The notes under the pieces: generated by a model
What the model was told of the DNA's origin: nothing
Databases searched by the model: none
What the model saw: only the letters and a program-made list of their open reading frames with translations
Source of the DNA: Roseateles asaccharophilus
Lineage (GTDB): Bacteria > Pseudomonadota > Gammaproteobacteria > Burkholderiales > Burkholderiaceae_C
DNA: 64,000 bases
Direction of reading: 5' to 3'
Assembly (NCBI RefSeq): GCF_004362405.1
Contig: NZ_SNXE01000002.1
Coordinates: forward strand, 186,001-250,000
Position numbers and translations under genes: made by a program
Shown here: positions 1 to 8,954 of the stretch, one piece after another
How the letters are laid out: each line of letters begins with the position of its first letter
Numbering within the stretch: position 1 is the first letter of the stretch

Positions 1-48
1 GGCGCTTGGAGGTGGCGGCGGGCGCTGTCGGCCCGGGCTGGCGTGGGC

Positions 49-285
49 TCAGAAAGGGCCGCGACGCTCGAGGTGACGGAAGGTGATGCGACCCTTGGAG
101 AGGTCGTAGGCCGAAAGTTCCAGGGTCACGGCATCGCCCGCCAGGATGCGGATGTGGTGCTTGCGCATCTTGCCGCCGGTGTAGGCGATGACCTCATGGC
201 CATTCTCGAGCTTGACGCGAAAGCGGGAATCGGGAAGCACCTCGTTGACGGTGCCGCGCATTTCGATGAGCTCTTCCTTGGCCAT
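49..285 (-). CDS. infA: Translation initiation factor IF-1
   Basis: Small S1/OB-fold protein that binds the 30S A site and helps IF-2 and IF-3 during initiation. The 78-residue product opens [11 protein letters not shown] and carries the family core ([32 protein letters not shown]), close to the 72-residue E. coli protein with a short extra C-terminus. The ATG at 285 is preceded by AAGGAC at good spacing. It lies downstream of a cold-shock gene on the same strand. Burkholderiales often carry a second infA outside the ribosomal operon, and this solitary copy may be that one (inference). Confidence 0.95.
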   Translation of the reverse strand: MAKEELIEMRGTVNEVLPDSRFRVKLENGHEVIAYTGGKMRKHHIRILAGDAVTLELSAYDLSKGRITFRHLERRGPF

Positions 286-357
286 GTATGTCCTTGTTGT
301 GCGCTGTCGGCGCAGGCCGAGCAGGGCGGTTTGTCTAGGTTAGCGGAGAGAAACACC

Positions 358-382
358 GCGGGGTGCGATGCATGCTCCCCGC
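358..382 (-). terminator. Hairpin downstream of the cold-shock gene
   Basis: GCGGGG and CCCCGC arms enclose a 13-nt loop. A shorter hairpin (GTCCC-TGA-GGGAC, 393-405) touches the stop codon of the cold-shock gene. There is no long U run, so this could be a weak terminator or a 3' stabiliser separating csp from infA. Confidence 0.45.
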
Positions 383-405
383 GATGAGGTCAGTCCCTGA
401 GGGAC

Positions 406-618
406 TTAGACGGCGCGGATGTTCGCGGCTTGCAGGCCCTTGGGGCCCTGCTTGACCTCGAACTCCACCTGGGCGCCTTCGGCCAGGGTGCGGAAGCCGC
501 CGTTGTTGCGGATTTCGCTGTGGTGAGCGAACAGGTCCTTGGAGCCGTCGCTCGGGGTGATGAAGCCGAAGCCCTTGCCGTCGTCAAACCACTTCACGAT
601 GCCGGTTTGCAGGTTCAT
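406..618 (-). CDS. Cold-shock protein, CspA family
   Basis: A 70-residue single cold-shock domain ([20 protein letters not shown]) with RNP1-type KGFGFI and RNP2-type LFAHHS motifs. It binds single-stranded nucleic acid and acts as an RNA chaperone. A longer reading to 693 exists, but the ATG at 618 has AAGGA about 6 nt upstream and begins exactly at the conserved domain, so I chose it. A long untranslated leader is likely, since no gene lies between 619 and the SRP RNA, which is typical of csp genes. A second family member lies at 61004-61240. Confidence 0.93.
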   Translation of the reverse strand: MNLQTGIVKWFDDGKGFGFITPSDGSKDLFAHHSEIRNNGGFRTLAEGAQVEFEVKQGPKGLQAANIRAV

Positions 619-874
619 GGTGTTTCCTTGATGAGATGAAAATGAAACGAGAACACTCCGGGCGCCACCATGGCGAGCCGGAGACAGAAACACTCAAGAG
701 CAATCAGCAGGGGTGAAGCTGTAGCGAGCCGCTCGCTTTGAGAGTCTGCATGATGCGGACCGGCGGGGCTGCAGATAAGACCGTTGGAGAAGGGCCTTGC
801 GCGAATCTATGCGCCGAAGTTTAGCATGCCGCCACGGCGATCGCCGAGCGTGCGTAGGGGCTTGCTCAGGTATT
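619..874 (-). other. Gene-free leader/promoter region of the cold-shock gene
   Basis: No convincing coding region on either strand. The position fits a long 5' leader for the minus-strand cold-shock gene. I see no strong -35/-10 pair and no further RNA gene here. Confidence 0.4.
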
Positions 875-875
875 G

Positions 876-979
876 GGGTTGACGAGCCTTACCCCCGGCA
901 CTGGTCACAACGGTTAGGGCTGCTTGGTTCCCCACCTGACCCGGTTGGCCGCGCTTCCATGCGAGGAGGCCCGTCAAGC
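876..979 (-). ncRNA. ffs: Signal recognition particle RNA (4.5S RNA)
   Basis: Read on the minus strand, the segment holds the SRP RNA apical core GTCAGGTGGGGAACCAAGCA followed by GCCC, corresponding to the E. coli 4.5S GGTCAGGTCCGGAAGGAAGCAGCC region. The ends pair: TTGACG near the 5' end (972-977) with CGTCAA near the 3' end (879-884), continuing through GCCT/AGGC. A TACAAT -10-like box at 983-988 would start transcription at about 976, matching the 5' stem. The RNA of about 100 nt binds Ffh for co-translational membrane targeting. Ends are good to a few nt. Confidence 0.88.
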
Positions 980-1041
980 GCCATTGTATGCGATGCCCGA
1001 CGGCCCTCGGGCGAACTGCGCGCCTGTCGCTTCCCGAACTC

Positions 1042-1425
1042 TCAGCCCAGCAGACCCAGCCAGGGGTCTCGGATGAAGGACAGGGACACGATATAGCCCA
1101 GCAGCAGCAGGGTGAGGAAGTACAAGGGCAGGCTGAAGTCTTCATCCTGCATGGCGAAGTGCGCGCAGGCGCCATAGCCCGTGACGGCCAGCAGCTTGGC
1201 CATGAGCCAGCCATCGCGCAAGGGATTGAAGCTGAGCAGGCCCCAGAGACTGAGCCCGCTGACCACCAGCAGCATGTTCACGCCAAAGGCGATGACACCG
1301 CCACGGCTGTCCACTGCCCAGCGACCGCCCAGGTGGTAGATCAGTCCGCGGCCGGCGAACAGCAGGATGCTGCACCAGCCCAGTATGCGGTGCATCTCCA
1401 GCATCTGCGTGTAGAACCAGTCCAC
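1042..1425 (-). CDS. SirB2 family integral membrane protein
   Basis: A 127-residue protein with four hydrophobic segments (near 15-30, 45-65, 75-92 and 102-120) and an N-terminus typical of SirB2 proteins (MDWFYTQMLEMHRILGW). It sits in the inner membrane; the biochemical role of the family is not established. It lies between the SRP RNA gene and the PurM-like gene, all on the minus strand, 64 bp downstream of the latter. Confidence 0.8.
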   Translation of the reverse strand: MDWFYTQMLEMHRILGWCSILLFAGRGLIYHLGGRWAVDSRGGVIAFGVNMLLVVSGLSLWGLLSFNPLRDGWLMAKLLAVTGYGACAHFAMQDEDFSLPLYFLTLLLLGYIVSLSFIRDPWLGLLG

Positions 1426-1489
1426 GTGGCGCCTATCCTTGAGGGTTCTGGCGCGGCCTTGGTGGCCGCGCTCGCAGTCGGTCGCCGTA

Positions 1490-2614
1490 TCAGCGCAGTT
1501 GCAGATCGTCGTCGCTGAAGCGGATGTTCAGCGGTTCGATCAGCAGCTGCTTGGGGCCCTCTTCAAGGCTGCCCGCGACCCAGGCCTCGATGCCGCAGGC
1601 CTTGGCCACTTCCACCGTGCGTTCGGCATCTGCAGCCGGCACGAAGAGCGCAAAGCCCGCGCCCATGTTCAGCGTCGAATAGGCCTCGCGGTCGTCCTGC
1701 TTGGCCTGTTCCTGGATGAACTTGAGCACCGGGGTGACCGGGGGCACGGTGTGGATGCGGTAGGTGAACTGGCCCGGGTGGCGCAGCAGCTTGCGCCAGC
1801 CGTGACCGGTGATGTTGGCGCAGTAGTGCGGCTGGATACCGGCCTTGAACAGGGCCTCGGTCACCGGCGAGTAGAGCACGGTGGGTGCCAGCAGGGCCTC
1901 GCCATAGCTCAGGCCAGGCGCGATCTCGGTCAGGTAACCCTGGGGCAGGCGCTCGACCAGCTTGCGGGCCAGGGACAGGCCGTTGGCATGGATGCCGCTG
2001 GAGGCCAGCAGCACGATGGCATCGCCCGCACCCAGCTTGTCACCCACCGACAGGCGGGTCTTGGGATTGATCAGGCCGGTGCAGGAGGCGGCCAGGTCGA
2101 TGCGGCCTTCTTCCACGATGCCGGCCAGGGCCGGCGTCTCGCCGCCGCCCCAGGCCACCTGGCAGGTGTCGCAGGCCTTTTTCCAGCCCTCGACCAGGGC
2201 CTGGGCGCGCAGCTTGTCGCCAAACCAGTCGGAACCACCCGCAGCCCAGTAGGCCTGCACGACCAGGGGTGTGGCGCCGACCGTGATCAGGTCATTGATC
2301 GCCATGGCGATGGTGTCCTGGGCGATGCCGGCATAGAAGCTCTTGCCGGTGAGCTTGCTCATCTCATCGGCCACCAGGGTCTTGGTGCCCAGGCACTCCA
2401 CGATGGAGGCCAGATAGAAGGGGCCCACATCCACCACATAGGCCGACTCGCCGCGCGAGGCCGGAACTTCGGCAAAGCCGTGGCCGCCCAGATGGGCGCC
2501 GGTGGCGGCAGCGGCGCGCTGCGCGGCAATCTTCAGCGGGTCGATCAGGTCGTAGTTGACACCGGCTTGCTCGTAGCTGAGGGTGTCGGGCGAGGAGGGG
2601 GCGTGGGTGCTCAT
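1490..2614 (-). CDS. Divergent PurM-like protein (AIR synthase family)
   Basis: 374 residues with the AIR-synthase fold. Recognisable pieces are YEQAGVNYD near the N-terminus, ECLGTKTLVAD, NDLITVGATPLVVQAYWA, GGGETP, SSGIHANGLSLARKL and ITGHGWRKL. It resembles phosphoribosylformylglycinamidine cyclo-ligase (purine step 5, FGAM to AIR, ATP-dependent), but the canonical TDGVGTKL nucleotide motif reads ECLGTKTL, and the protein is longer than E. coli PurM (345 residues). The ATG at 2614 is chosen because the family sequence starts there. It has no Shine-Dalgarno sequence, but a GATAAT box (2621-2626) lies 6 nt upstream. It could be the working PurM or a paralogue. Divergent to the asparaginase gene. 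Confidence 0.8.
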   Translation of the reverse strand: MSTHAPSSPDTLSYEQAGVNYDLIDPLKIAAQRAAAATGAHLGGHGFAEVPASRGESAYVVDVGPFYLASIVECLGTKTLVADEMSKLTGKSFYAGIAQDTIAMAINDLITVGATPLVVQAYWAAGGSDWFGDKLRAQALVEGWKKACDTCQVAWGGGETPALAGIVEEGRIDLAASCTGLINPKTRLSVGDKLGAGDAIVLLASSGIHANGLSLARKLVERLPQGYLTEIAPGLSYGEALLAPTVLYSPVTEALFKAGIQPHYCANITGHGWRKLLRHPGQFTYRIHTVPPVTPVLKFIQEQAKQDDREAYSTLNMGAGFALFVPAADAERTVEVAKACGIEAWVAGSLEEGPKQLLIEPLNIRFSDDDLQLR

Positions 2615-2751
2615 GGGGCGATTATCGGCCATGCGCGAGGGGCGAGTTGCGCCCGTATGCGCCGCCGCCGCCGCTGCAGCGGCGCCAGAATGCGATGTTC
2701 CCGGCCCGGCCAGCGTGGCGCCCGGGAGGACCATTCCGTGGAGATCAAGCA

Positions 2752-3741
2752 ATGACGATGAGCAGTGCCCTTGCCCGACCCGTGCTCGCCATTCACGGCG
2801 GGGCCGGTACCCTGCGGCGCGGCAGCATGAGCGCCGGGGCCGAACAGGGCTACCGGCAAGCCTTGCATGAGATTCTGGAGCAGGGGCAGGCGCAGCTTGC
2901 TGCAGGCGCCCCCGCGCTGGATGTGGTGGTCGAGGCCGTGCGGCAGCTGGAGGAATGCGAGCTCTTCAACGCGGGCAAGGGGGCGGTGTTCACCGCTGCG
3001 GCCCAACATGAGCTCGATGCCTGCGTGATGGATGGCCGCAGCCTGAACGCCGGCGCGGTGGCCGGCCTGCGCCGCACCCGCAACCCCGTGCTGCTGGCCC
3101 GCGCGGTGATGGAGCGCAGCCCGCACCTGCTGTTCATTGGCGAGGCGGCCGACGAGCTGGCTCGGCGCTACGGGCTGGAGTGGGTAGAGCCGGACTGGTT
3201 CTCGGTGCCCCAGCGGCTGGAGCAGCTGCGGCGGGTGCAGGCCAGCCAGGCCGGACAGGTGCTGGACCATGACGGGCAGGCCCTGAGCCTGGGCGAGGGG
3301 CCGCTGGACGAGCGGCACAAGTTTGGCACCGTGGGCGCGGTGGCCCTGGACGCTCAGGGGCATTTGGCCGCGGCCACGTCCACGGGCGGCATGACCAACA
3401 AGCAGCCGGGCCGGGTGGGCGACTCTCCCATCGTCGGGGCGGGCTGCTACGCCAATGACGCGACGGTGGCTATCTCATCCACCGGCACCGGCGAGGCCTT
3501 CATCCGCGCCTGCGCGGCCCACGATGTGTCGGCCCTGATGGCCTATGCGGGCCTGGACCTGCGCTCGGCCTGCGAGCGTGTGGTCATGGACAAGCTGCCG
3601 CAGCTGGGCGGCGAGGGCGGGATGGTCGCGGTGTCGGCCCGGGGTGAGGTCTGTCTGCCCTTCAACACCGAGGGCATGTACCGCGGCTATGTCCGTGCCG
3701 GCGAGAAACCCTGGGTGGGCATCTACCGCGACGCCCCATGA
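2752..3741 (+). CDS. iaaA: Isoaspartyl peptidase / plant-type L-asparaginase
   Basis: N-terminal-nucleophile hydrolase of 329 residues that self-cleaves into two subunits and hydrolyses isoaspartyl dipeptides and asparagine. Visible: AIHGGAGT near residue 13, NAGKGAVF near 73, and the cleavage site HKFGTVGAVALD, where Thr193 becomes the nucleophile of the beta subunit. STGTGEAF and GGEGG complete the active site. The ATG at 2752 has GGAG 8 nt upstream; a second ATG two codons later is an alternative. Probably cytoplasmic, with no signal peptide seen. Monocistronic; a GC-rich hairpin follows the stop. Confidence 0.93.
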   Translation: MTMSSALARPVLAIHGGAGTLRRGSMSAGAEQGYRQALHEILEQGQAQLAAGAPALDVVVEAVRQLEECELFNAGKGAVFTAAAQHELDACVMDGRSLNAGAVAGLRRTRNPVLLARAVMERSPHLLFIGEAADELARRYGLEWVEPDWFSVPQRLEQLRRVQASQAGQVLDHDGQALSLGEGPLDERHKFGTVGAVALDAQGHLAAATSTGGMTNKQPGRVGDSPIVGAGCYANDATVAISSTGTGEAFIRACAAHDVSALMAYAGLDLRSACERVVMDKLPQLGGEGGMVAVSARGEVCLPFNTEGMYRGYVRAGEKPWVGIYRDAP

Positions 3742-3744
3742 GGC

Positions 3745-3777
3745 GGCAGGCGCGCCGCCCCGCGCGGGACGCCTGCC
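3745..3777 (+). terminator. GC-rich hairpin after the asparaginase gene
   Basis: GGCAGGCG (3745-3752) pairs with CGCCTGCC (3770-3777) just after the stop codon. No U run follows, so it may end or protect the iaaA transcript before the dnaX start at 3814. Confidence 0.4.
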
Positions 3778-3813
3778 CGGCTTGCGCCCGACTTCTCACT
3801 AGAATCGCGGCCC

Positions 3814-5865
3814 ATGAGCTACCAGGTCCTCGCGCGCAAGTACCGCCCCCACAGTTTTGAAGAGCTGCGGGGCCAAGAGCATGTGGTGCAGGCCCTGGCC
3901 AATGCGCTGACGCAGCAGCGCCTGCACCATGCCTATCTCTTCACCGGCACCCGGGGGGTGGGCAAGACCACGGTCTCGCGCATCCTGGCCAAGAGCCTGA
4001 ACTGCACCGGGGCGGACGGCCAGGGCACGATCACGGCCCAGCCCTGCGGCGTCTGCGAGGCCTGCCGCGACATCGATGCCGGCCGCTTCGTGGACTATGT
4101 GGAGCTGGACGCGGCGTCCAACCGCGGCGTGGAGGAGATCTCCCAGCTGCTGGACCAGGCCATCTACAAGCCGGTGGTGGGGCGCTTCAAGGTCTACATG
4201 ATCGACGAAGTGCATATGCTCTCCAACACCGCCTTCAACGCCATGTTGAAGACGCTGGAGGAGCCGCCCGAGTACCTGAAGTTCGTGCTGGCCACCACCG
4301 ATCCGCAGAAGGTGCCGGTCACCGTGCTCTCGCGCTGCCTGCAGTTCAATCTGCGCCCCATGGCGCCGCAGACGGTGTTGGAGCACCTGACCGCCGTGCT
4401 GGCCACCGAGAGCGTGCCGGCCGAGCCCGGCGCGCTGCGCCTGCTGGCGCGTGCCGCCCGCGGCTCCATGCGCGACGCGCTCTCGCTCACCGATCAGGCC
4501 ATCGCCTTTGGCGCGGGCCAGCTTTCCGAGCCGGGCGTGCGCCAGATGCTGGGCACGGTGGACCGTGGCCATGTGACGGCCATCGTCGATGCCCTGGCCG
4601 CGGCCGATGGCCCGGCCCTGGTGGCCCAGGCCGATGCCCTGCGCGGCCTCGGCCTCTCGCCCGCCGGCACCCTGGAAGACCTGGCCCATCTGCTGCAGCA
4701 GATGGCCGTGGCCCAGGCGGCGCCCAAGGCTCTGGATGAGCAGGATCCCGACACGGCTGAGGCCAAGCGCCTGGCGGCCCTGCTGCCGGCCGACGAGATC
4801 CAGCTGATGTACAGCATGGCCCTGCATGGCCGGCAGGAGCTGGCTCTGGCGCCGGATGACTATGCAGGCCTGACCATGGTGCTGCTGCGCATGCTGGCCT
4901 TTCGCCCCGGTGCGAGCGGTGGCTCCGGTGGTGGTGGCGGGCTGAGCGCGCCGCGACGCGCCGAGGCGCCGGTCAGCGCGGCGCCGGCCCCTGTGACTGT
5001 GGCGCCCACGCCGGCCAGTGCCCCCTTGTTGCGTCCGGCGGCACCCACGCTGAGCGTGAAGCCGCCCGAGGTGGTGGCGCCCGTGGTGGCGGCTCCCGCA
5101 CCGGCCCCCGCGCCAGCGCCTGCCCACGTACCCGCACCCGCACCCGCACCCGCACCCGCACCCGCACCCGCACCCGCACCCGCACCTGCACCTGCTGTGG
5201 TGGCGCGTCCGCCGGTGGACCCCGAGTCGCCCAGTGCCCGCCTGCGTCCCCGCCCAGTGGCGGCCGCACCGGCTCCGGCCGAGGACGCCAGCGCCGGGGG
5301 CAATGAGCCGCCGCCCTGGCTGGATGCGGCCCCGCCCATGGACGAGGACGGCGGTGGCGCCGGCCCCTCGGACACAGACCTGGGCGAGCTGGAAGAACTG
5401 GACCTGCCCGGCGCCGCTGCGGCCGGTGGCGGATCGTATGCATCGACTGCGGGTGCCGATGTGCCCCTGGTGGCCACACCCCTGGGCGAGCGCTGGGCCG
5501 CTCTGGTCAAGCGCTTGTCCCTGGTGGCCATGGCGCGCGAGCTGGCCCTGCAGGCCGAGTGCATCGCCTTGGACGAGTCGGCCGAGCTCAGCAGCTTCAC
5601 CCTGCGTGTGGAGCGCGACTCGCTGCGCCAGCCGGGCCTGCAGGACAAGCTGCAAGCGGCCCTGTCCACCTTGCTGGAGCGTCAGGTGCGCGTGGAGATG
5701 GTGCCCGGCCTGGCCCAGGACTCGCCGGCCCTGCGCGATGCGGCCGAGACCCAGGCACGCCAGCGCCAGACCGAACAAATCGTGTTTGACGACCCCCTGG
5801 TCCAGCAGCTGCTGAGCCAGTTCAAGACGGCGCGTATCGTGCCGGGATCGATCAAGCCGCACTGA
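3814..5865 (+). CDS. dnaX: DNA polymerase III subunits gamma/tau (clamp loader)
   Basis: 683-residue AAA+ clamp-loader ATPase. Walker A is GTRGVGKTT (45-53), zinc-module cysteines are C64, C78, C81 and C84, Walker B is VYMIDEVH (127-134) and the SRC sensor motif is at 173-175. A Pro/Ala-rich linker (about 365-490) contains (Pro-Ala)9 encoded by nine CCCGCA units. The C-terminal 150 residues fit the tau region that binds polymerase alpha and DnaB. I saw no A-rich slippery site of the E. coli type that would yield gamma, but linker slippage was not tested. A TAGAAT box lies 8 nt before the ATG with no Shine-Dalgarno. It heads the conserved dnaX-ybaB-recR order. Confidence 0.96.
   Translation: MSYQVLARKYRPHSFEELRGQEHVVQALANALTQQRLHHAYLFTGTRGVGKTTVSRILAKSLNCTGADGQGTITAQPCGVCEACRDIDAGRFVDYVELDAASNRGVEEISQLLDQAIYKPVVGRFKVYMIDEVHMLSNTAFNAMLKTLEEPPEYLKFVLATTDPQKVPVTVLSRCLQFNLRPMAPQTVLEHLTAVLATESVPAEPGALRLLARAARGSMRDALSLTDQAIAFGAGQLSEPGVRQMLGTVDRGHVTAIVDALAAADGPALVAQADALRGLGLSPAGTLEDLAHLLQQMAVAQAAPKALDEQDPDTAEAKRLAALLPADEIQLMYSMALHGRQELALAPDDYAGLTMVLLRMLAFRPGASGGSGGGGGLSAPRRAEAPVSAAPAPVTVAPTPASAPLLRPAAPTLSVKPPEVVAPVVAAPAPAPAPAPAHVPAPAPAPAPAPAPAPAPAPAPAVVARPPVDPESPSARLRPRPVAAAPAPAEDASAGGNEPPPWLDAAPPMDEDGGGAGPSDTDLGELEELDLPGAAAAGGGSYASTAGADVPLVATPLGERWAALVKRLSLVAMARELALQAECIALDESAELSSFTLRVERDSLRQPGLQDKLQAALSTLLERQVRVEMVPGLAQDSPALRDAAETQARQRQTEQIVFDDPLVQQLLSQFKTARIVPGSIKPH
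5131..5184 (+). repeat. (CCCGCA)9 hexanucleotide repeat inside dnaX
   Basis: Nine perfect tandem CCCGCA units in frame (codons 440-457, Pro-Ala), followed by two variant units (CCTGCA, CCTGCT). Slippage would change linker length in steps of two residues without a frameshift. Confidence 0.97.
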
Positions 5866-5935
5866 TTTTTTTTCCGTACCCCGGGCCCAGCGGATTCCCC
5901 GCGGCCCATCCCCCGTTTCCCAAGGAGATCGCACC

Positions 5936-6262
5936 ATGATGAAGGGTCAACTCGCCGGCCTGATGAAGCAGGCCCAGGCCATGCAGGACAACCTCAAGAA
6001 GGCCCAGGACGAGCTGGGCAATATCGAGGTCGAGGGCCAGTCCGGCGCCGGTCTGGTCAAGGTCGTGATGACCTGCAAGCACGATGTGAAGCGCGTCACC
6101 ATCGACCCCAGCCTGCTGGCCGATGACAAGGACATGCTGGAAGACCTGGTGGCAGCCGCCTTCAACGACGGCGTGCGCCGTGCCGAGGCCGTGAGCCAGG
6201 AGAAGATGAGCAAGCTGACCGCCGGCATGCCCCTGCCGCCCGGCATGAAGTTCCCCTTCTGA
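5936..6262 (+). CDS. ybaB: YbaB/EbfC family nucleoid-associated protein
   Basis: 108 residues with the family pattern: [22 protein letters not shown] helix, then [23 protein letters not shown] and a second helical part. Dimeric DNA-binding protein of the nucleoid. It follows dnaX by 70 bp and precedes recR by 10 bp, the usual order. A T8 run just after the dnaX stop (5865-5873) lacks a clear hairpin. AAGGAG lies 8 nt before the ATG. Confidence 0.94.
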   Translation: MMKGQLAGLMKQAQAMQDNLKKAQDELGNIEVEGQSGAGLVKVVMTCKHDVKRVTIDPSLLADDKDMLEDLVAAAFNDGVRRAEAVSQEKMSKLTAGMPLPPGMKFPF

Positions 6263-6272
6263 CCCGCTCATC

Positions 6273-6854
6273 TTGACGGCGCTTGAACAACTGATCGAGG
6301 CGCTCAAGCGCCTGCCTGGCGTGGGCCAGAAGTCGGCGCAGCGCATGGCCTATCACCTGCTGCAGCACGACCGCGATGGCGCGCGCGCCATCGCCCAGGC
6401 CCTGGCTGCGGCGGCCAGCCAGGTGCGCTTGTGCGAGCGCTGTCACACCTTCAGCGAGGCGCCGGTCTGCGAGATTTGCAGCGACACGCGGCGCGACGCC
6501 AGCCTGCTGTGCGTGGTGGAGACGCCTGCGGACCAGGCGGCCCTGGAGCGCAGCGGCTCCTTCCAGGGCTATTACTTCGTGCTGCAGGGGCGGCTGAGCC
6601 CGCTGGACGGACAATCCACCCAGGCCATAGGCGCGCAGCAGCTGCTGGCACGCGCGGCCGAGCCGGCGGTGCAGGAGGTGATCCTGGCCACCAGCTTCAC
6701 GGCCGAGGGCGAGGCCACGGCCCATGTGCTGGGCGAAGCCTTGCGCGCGCGCGGCATCAAGGCCACGCGCCTGGCCCGCGGCGTGCCGGTGGGCAGCGAG
6801 CTGGAGTATGTGGACCTGGGCACCATTGCCCATGCCCTGGTGGACCGTCGCTGA
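6273..6854 (+). CDS. recR: Recombination mediator RecR
   Basis: 193 residues. An N-terminal helix-hairpin-helix ([18 protein letters not shown]), a C4 zinc finger ([16 protein letters not shown]) and a Toprim domain ([25 protein letters not shown]) are all present. With RecF/RecO it loads RecA on SSB-covered gaps. The start is TTG at 6273, chosen because the conserved N-terminus begins there and no ATG lies nearby. Only 10 bp separate it from ybaB, so co-translation is likely. Confidence 0.95.
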   Translation: MTALEQLIEALKRLPGVGQKSAQRMAYHLLQHDRDGARAIAQALAAAASQVRLCERCHTFSEAPVCEICSDTRRDASLLCVVETPADQAALERSGSFQGYYFVLQGRLSPLDGQSTQAIGAQQLLARAAEPAVQEVILATSFTAEGEATAHVLGEALRARGIKATRLARGVPVGSELEYVDLGTIAHALVDRR

Positions 6855-6881
6855 GAAGCACAAACAAGGAGCCGACACGCC

Positions 6882-7271
6882 ATGAGCGTTGCCAACTACT
6901 GCATTCTGGTGGCCTGCGTGCTGCCCATCGTCTGTGCCGGTCTGGCCAAGTCCAAGGGCTTTGGCAAGCGCCGCCGCGAAGGCGGCTATGACAACAACAA
7001 CCCGCGTGAGTGGATGGCGCGACTGAGCGGCTGGCAGGCGCGCGCCAATGCGGCCCAGGCCAATAGCTTCGAGGCCCTGCCGCTGTTCATCGCCGGTGTG
7101 CTGGCGGCCCAGCAACTGGGGGCCGAGCAGGCGCGGGTGGACATGCTGGCCCTGTCCTTCATCACCTTCCGCCTGATCTACATCGGCCTGTACCTGGCGG
7201 ACCAGGCGCCCTTGCGCTCACTCGCCTGGGCGGCCGGCTTCTTCAGCGCCGGCGCGCTCTTCTTCGTCTGA
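6882..7271 (+). CDS. MAPEG family membrane protein
   Basis: 129 residues with three to four membrane segments and the motif ANAAQANSFEALPLF typical of the MAPEG family (membrane-associated proteins in eicosanoid and glutathione metabolism). In bacteria the substrate is generally unknown. AAGGAG precedes the ATG. It lies 27 bp after recR on the same strand and is convergent with mltD. Family certain, function not. Confidence 0.85.
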   Translation: MSVANYCILVACVLPIVCAGLAKSKGFGKRRREGGYDNNNPREWMARLSGWQARANAAQANSFEALPLFIAGVLAAQQLGAEQARVDMLALSFITFRLIYIGLYLADQAPLRSLAWAAGFFSAGALFFV

Positions 7272-7328
7272 GCTGCGCCAGCTGCTGGCGCCTTTCTTTT
7301 GCGGCGGGTCGCCGCTGCCGCTGCAGCT

Positions 7329-8954
7329 TCAGCGCTTGCTGGGCTTCTGAACTCCGGCCACGCTGCGTGCGGTCTTGACGCTGGCGCGGGCGCCGTTCGG
7401 CGTGCTGCGCGCAATCTTGGCGCCGGCCCCGCGGCTGACGCGGCCCTTCTCGACGCGCGGCTTGGCGGCCAGATAGACCACCAGGGTCTGGCCGGTCTTG
7501 AAGCTGGCCTGAGGTGAGACCTTGTTCCACTGCGCCACCTGGCTGGTGCTCAGCTTGTAGCGCCTGGCCACGGACGCGACCGTCTCGCCCTTGCCCGCTT
7601 TGAGGCTGACCCGGCGCAGCGGCGGGGCATCGGGCGCCAGGCTGATGCTGGCGTTGTCGGCCAGATGCTCGGAGACATCCTGGTCGCGCTTGCCGCTGCG
7701 CGGCACCAGCAGGGTGGAGCCGGCCTTGACCAGCATGCGCGGCGGGATGCGGTTGAGCTCGCGCAGAGCCTCCTCGCTCATGCCCACCTCGCGGGCGGCC
7801 TCGCCGGGCTTCATGGTGCGCGGCAGCACCCAGGCGGTCCAACTGGCCAGGGGGCCGCGATGCGCCGCCAGATTGCGGGCAAAGGCCTCGGCGTTGTCAT
7901 AGGGCAGCAGCACCTTGCTGCCGGCCGCCGCCAGCAGCACCGGCTTGTTGGCCTGGGGGTTGAACTGCTTGAAGCGGTCCAGGGGCATGTCGGCCAGGCG
8001 CGCGGCGACCTCGACGTCGATGTCGCGGTCGATGGCCACGCTCAGGAAGTAGGGGTGGTTGGCCACCGGCGGCAGCGTCAGCGCAAAGGCCTGGGGCCGC
8101 AGCACGATGTTCTTGACCGCCTGCAGCTTGGGCACATAAAAGCGCGTCTCGTCCGGCATGCGCAGGCTCTCATAGTCCGTCGGCCGGCCGGCCTTCTGGT
8201 TGCGCGCGATGGCCCGCTGCACATTGCCTTGCCCCCAGTTGTAGGCGGCCAAGGCCAGATGCCAGTCGCCGAACATGGCATGCAGACGCCCCAGATAGTC
8301 CAGGGCGGCGCGGGTGGAGGCCAGCACATCACGCCGGTCGTCGCGGAAGATGTTCTGCTTGAGGTCGAAGTCGCGGCCCGTGGCGGGCATGAACTGCCAC
8401 ATGCCGGTGGCCTTGGCGCTGGAGACCGCATGCGGGTTGAAGGCGCTTTCGATGAAGGGCAGCAGGGCCAGCTCCATGGGCATGCCGCGTTTTTCGACCT
8501 CGACCACGATGTGGTAGAGGTAGCGGCTGCCGCGCTCGGTCATGCGGGCCACATAGTCGGGGCGATCGCGGTACCAGGCCTCGGCCCGGCTCACGCCCTC
8601 GTTGTCCAGGTCGGGCATGGCGAAGCCACGGCGTATGCGTTCCCACAGGTCGTCGCGGGCGGCGCTGTCATCCAGATTGACCTGGCTGCCGGGCTGCACA
8701 TCGTCTTCCACCTGGGGCATCGCGGCACGCGCGCTGGCCACGGGGGGCGGGTCCAGCGGCGCGATGCTGGGCTTGATGCCCAGACTCTGGGGGGGCTGCT
8801 GGGCGTTCGCGCTGGCGGGCGGTGGCGGGGGCAGGCTGGCGCAGGCGCTGAGCAGCAGGGCCAGGCCGCTCAGGGCCAGCGTGTGCGGGCGCAGGGGCAT
8901 GCGTGAGGAGGATGGCAGAAGAGAGGAATGGGCTGGGGGGCGCTGCTTGTTCAT
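7329..8954 (-). CDS. mltD: Membrane-bound lytic murein transglycosylase D (lipoprotein)
   Basis: 541 residues from the ATG at 8954, which overlaps the gloB stop (ATGA). A hydrophobic leader ends in LLLSAC, giving a lipobox Cys at residue 38; an internal ATG at 8900 would give a shorter leader with Cys20 but lacks a ribosome site. The SLT domain has the family signature (LPFIESAFNPHAVSSAKATGMWQFMP) with the catalytic Glu in FIES. One clear LysM (near 445-490) and degenerate copies upstream bind peptidoglycan. The C-terminus is basic. It cleaves glycan strands to 1,6-anhydro ends at the outer membrane. Confidence 0.92.
   Translation of the reverse strand: MNKQRPPAHSSLLPSSSRMPLRPHTLALSGLALLLSACASLPPPPPASANAQQPPQSLGIKPSIAPLDPPPVASARAAMPQVEDDVQPGSQVNLDDSAARDDLWERIRRGFAMPDLDNEGVSRAEAWYRDRPDYVARMTERGSRYLYHIVVEVEKRGMPMELALLPFIESAFNPHAVSSAKATGMWQFMPATGRDFDLKQNIFRDDRRDVLASTRAALDYLGRLHAMFGDWHLALAAYNWGQGNVQRAIARNQKAGRPTDYESLRMPDETRFYVPKLQAVKNIVLRPQAFALTLPPVANHPYFLSVAIDRDIDVEVAARLADMPLDRFKQFNPQANKPVLLAAAGSKVLLPYDNAEAFARNLAAHRGPLASWTAWVLPRTMKPGEAAREVGMSEEALRELNRIPPRMLVKAGSTLLVPRSGKRDQDVSEHLADNASISLAPDAPPLRRVSLKAGKGETVASVARRYKLSTSQVAQWNKVSPQASFKTGQTLVVYLAAKPRVEKGRVSRGAGAKIARSTPNGARASVKTARSVAGVQKPSKR

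Noticed and set aside
5131-5184. CCCGCA repeats considered as a CRISPR-like or intergenic array
   Set aside because: Units are contiguous, without spacers, and in frame inside dnaX.
3799-5937. 712-codon antisense open frame opposite dnaX
   Set aside because: Low-complexity product (Arg, His, Gly, Gln) created by the third-position GC bias of dnaX; no family features.
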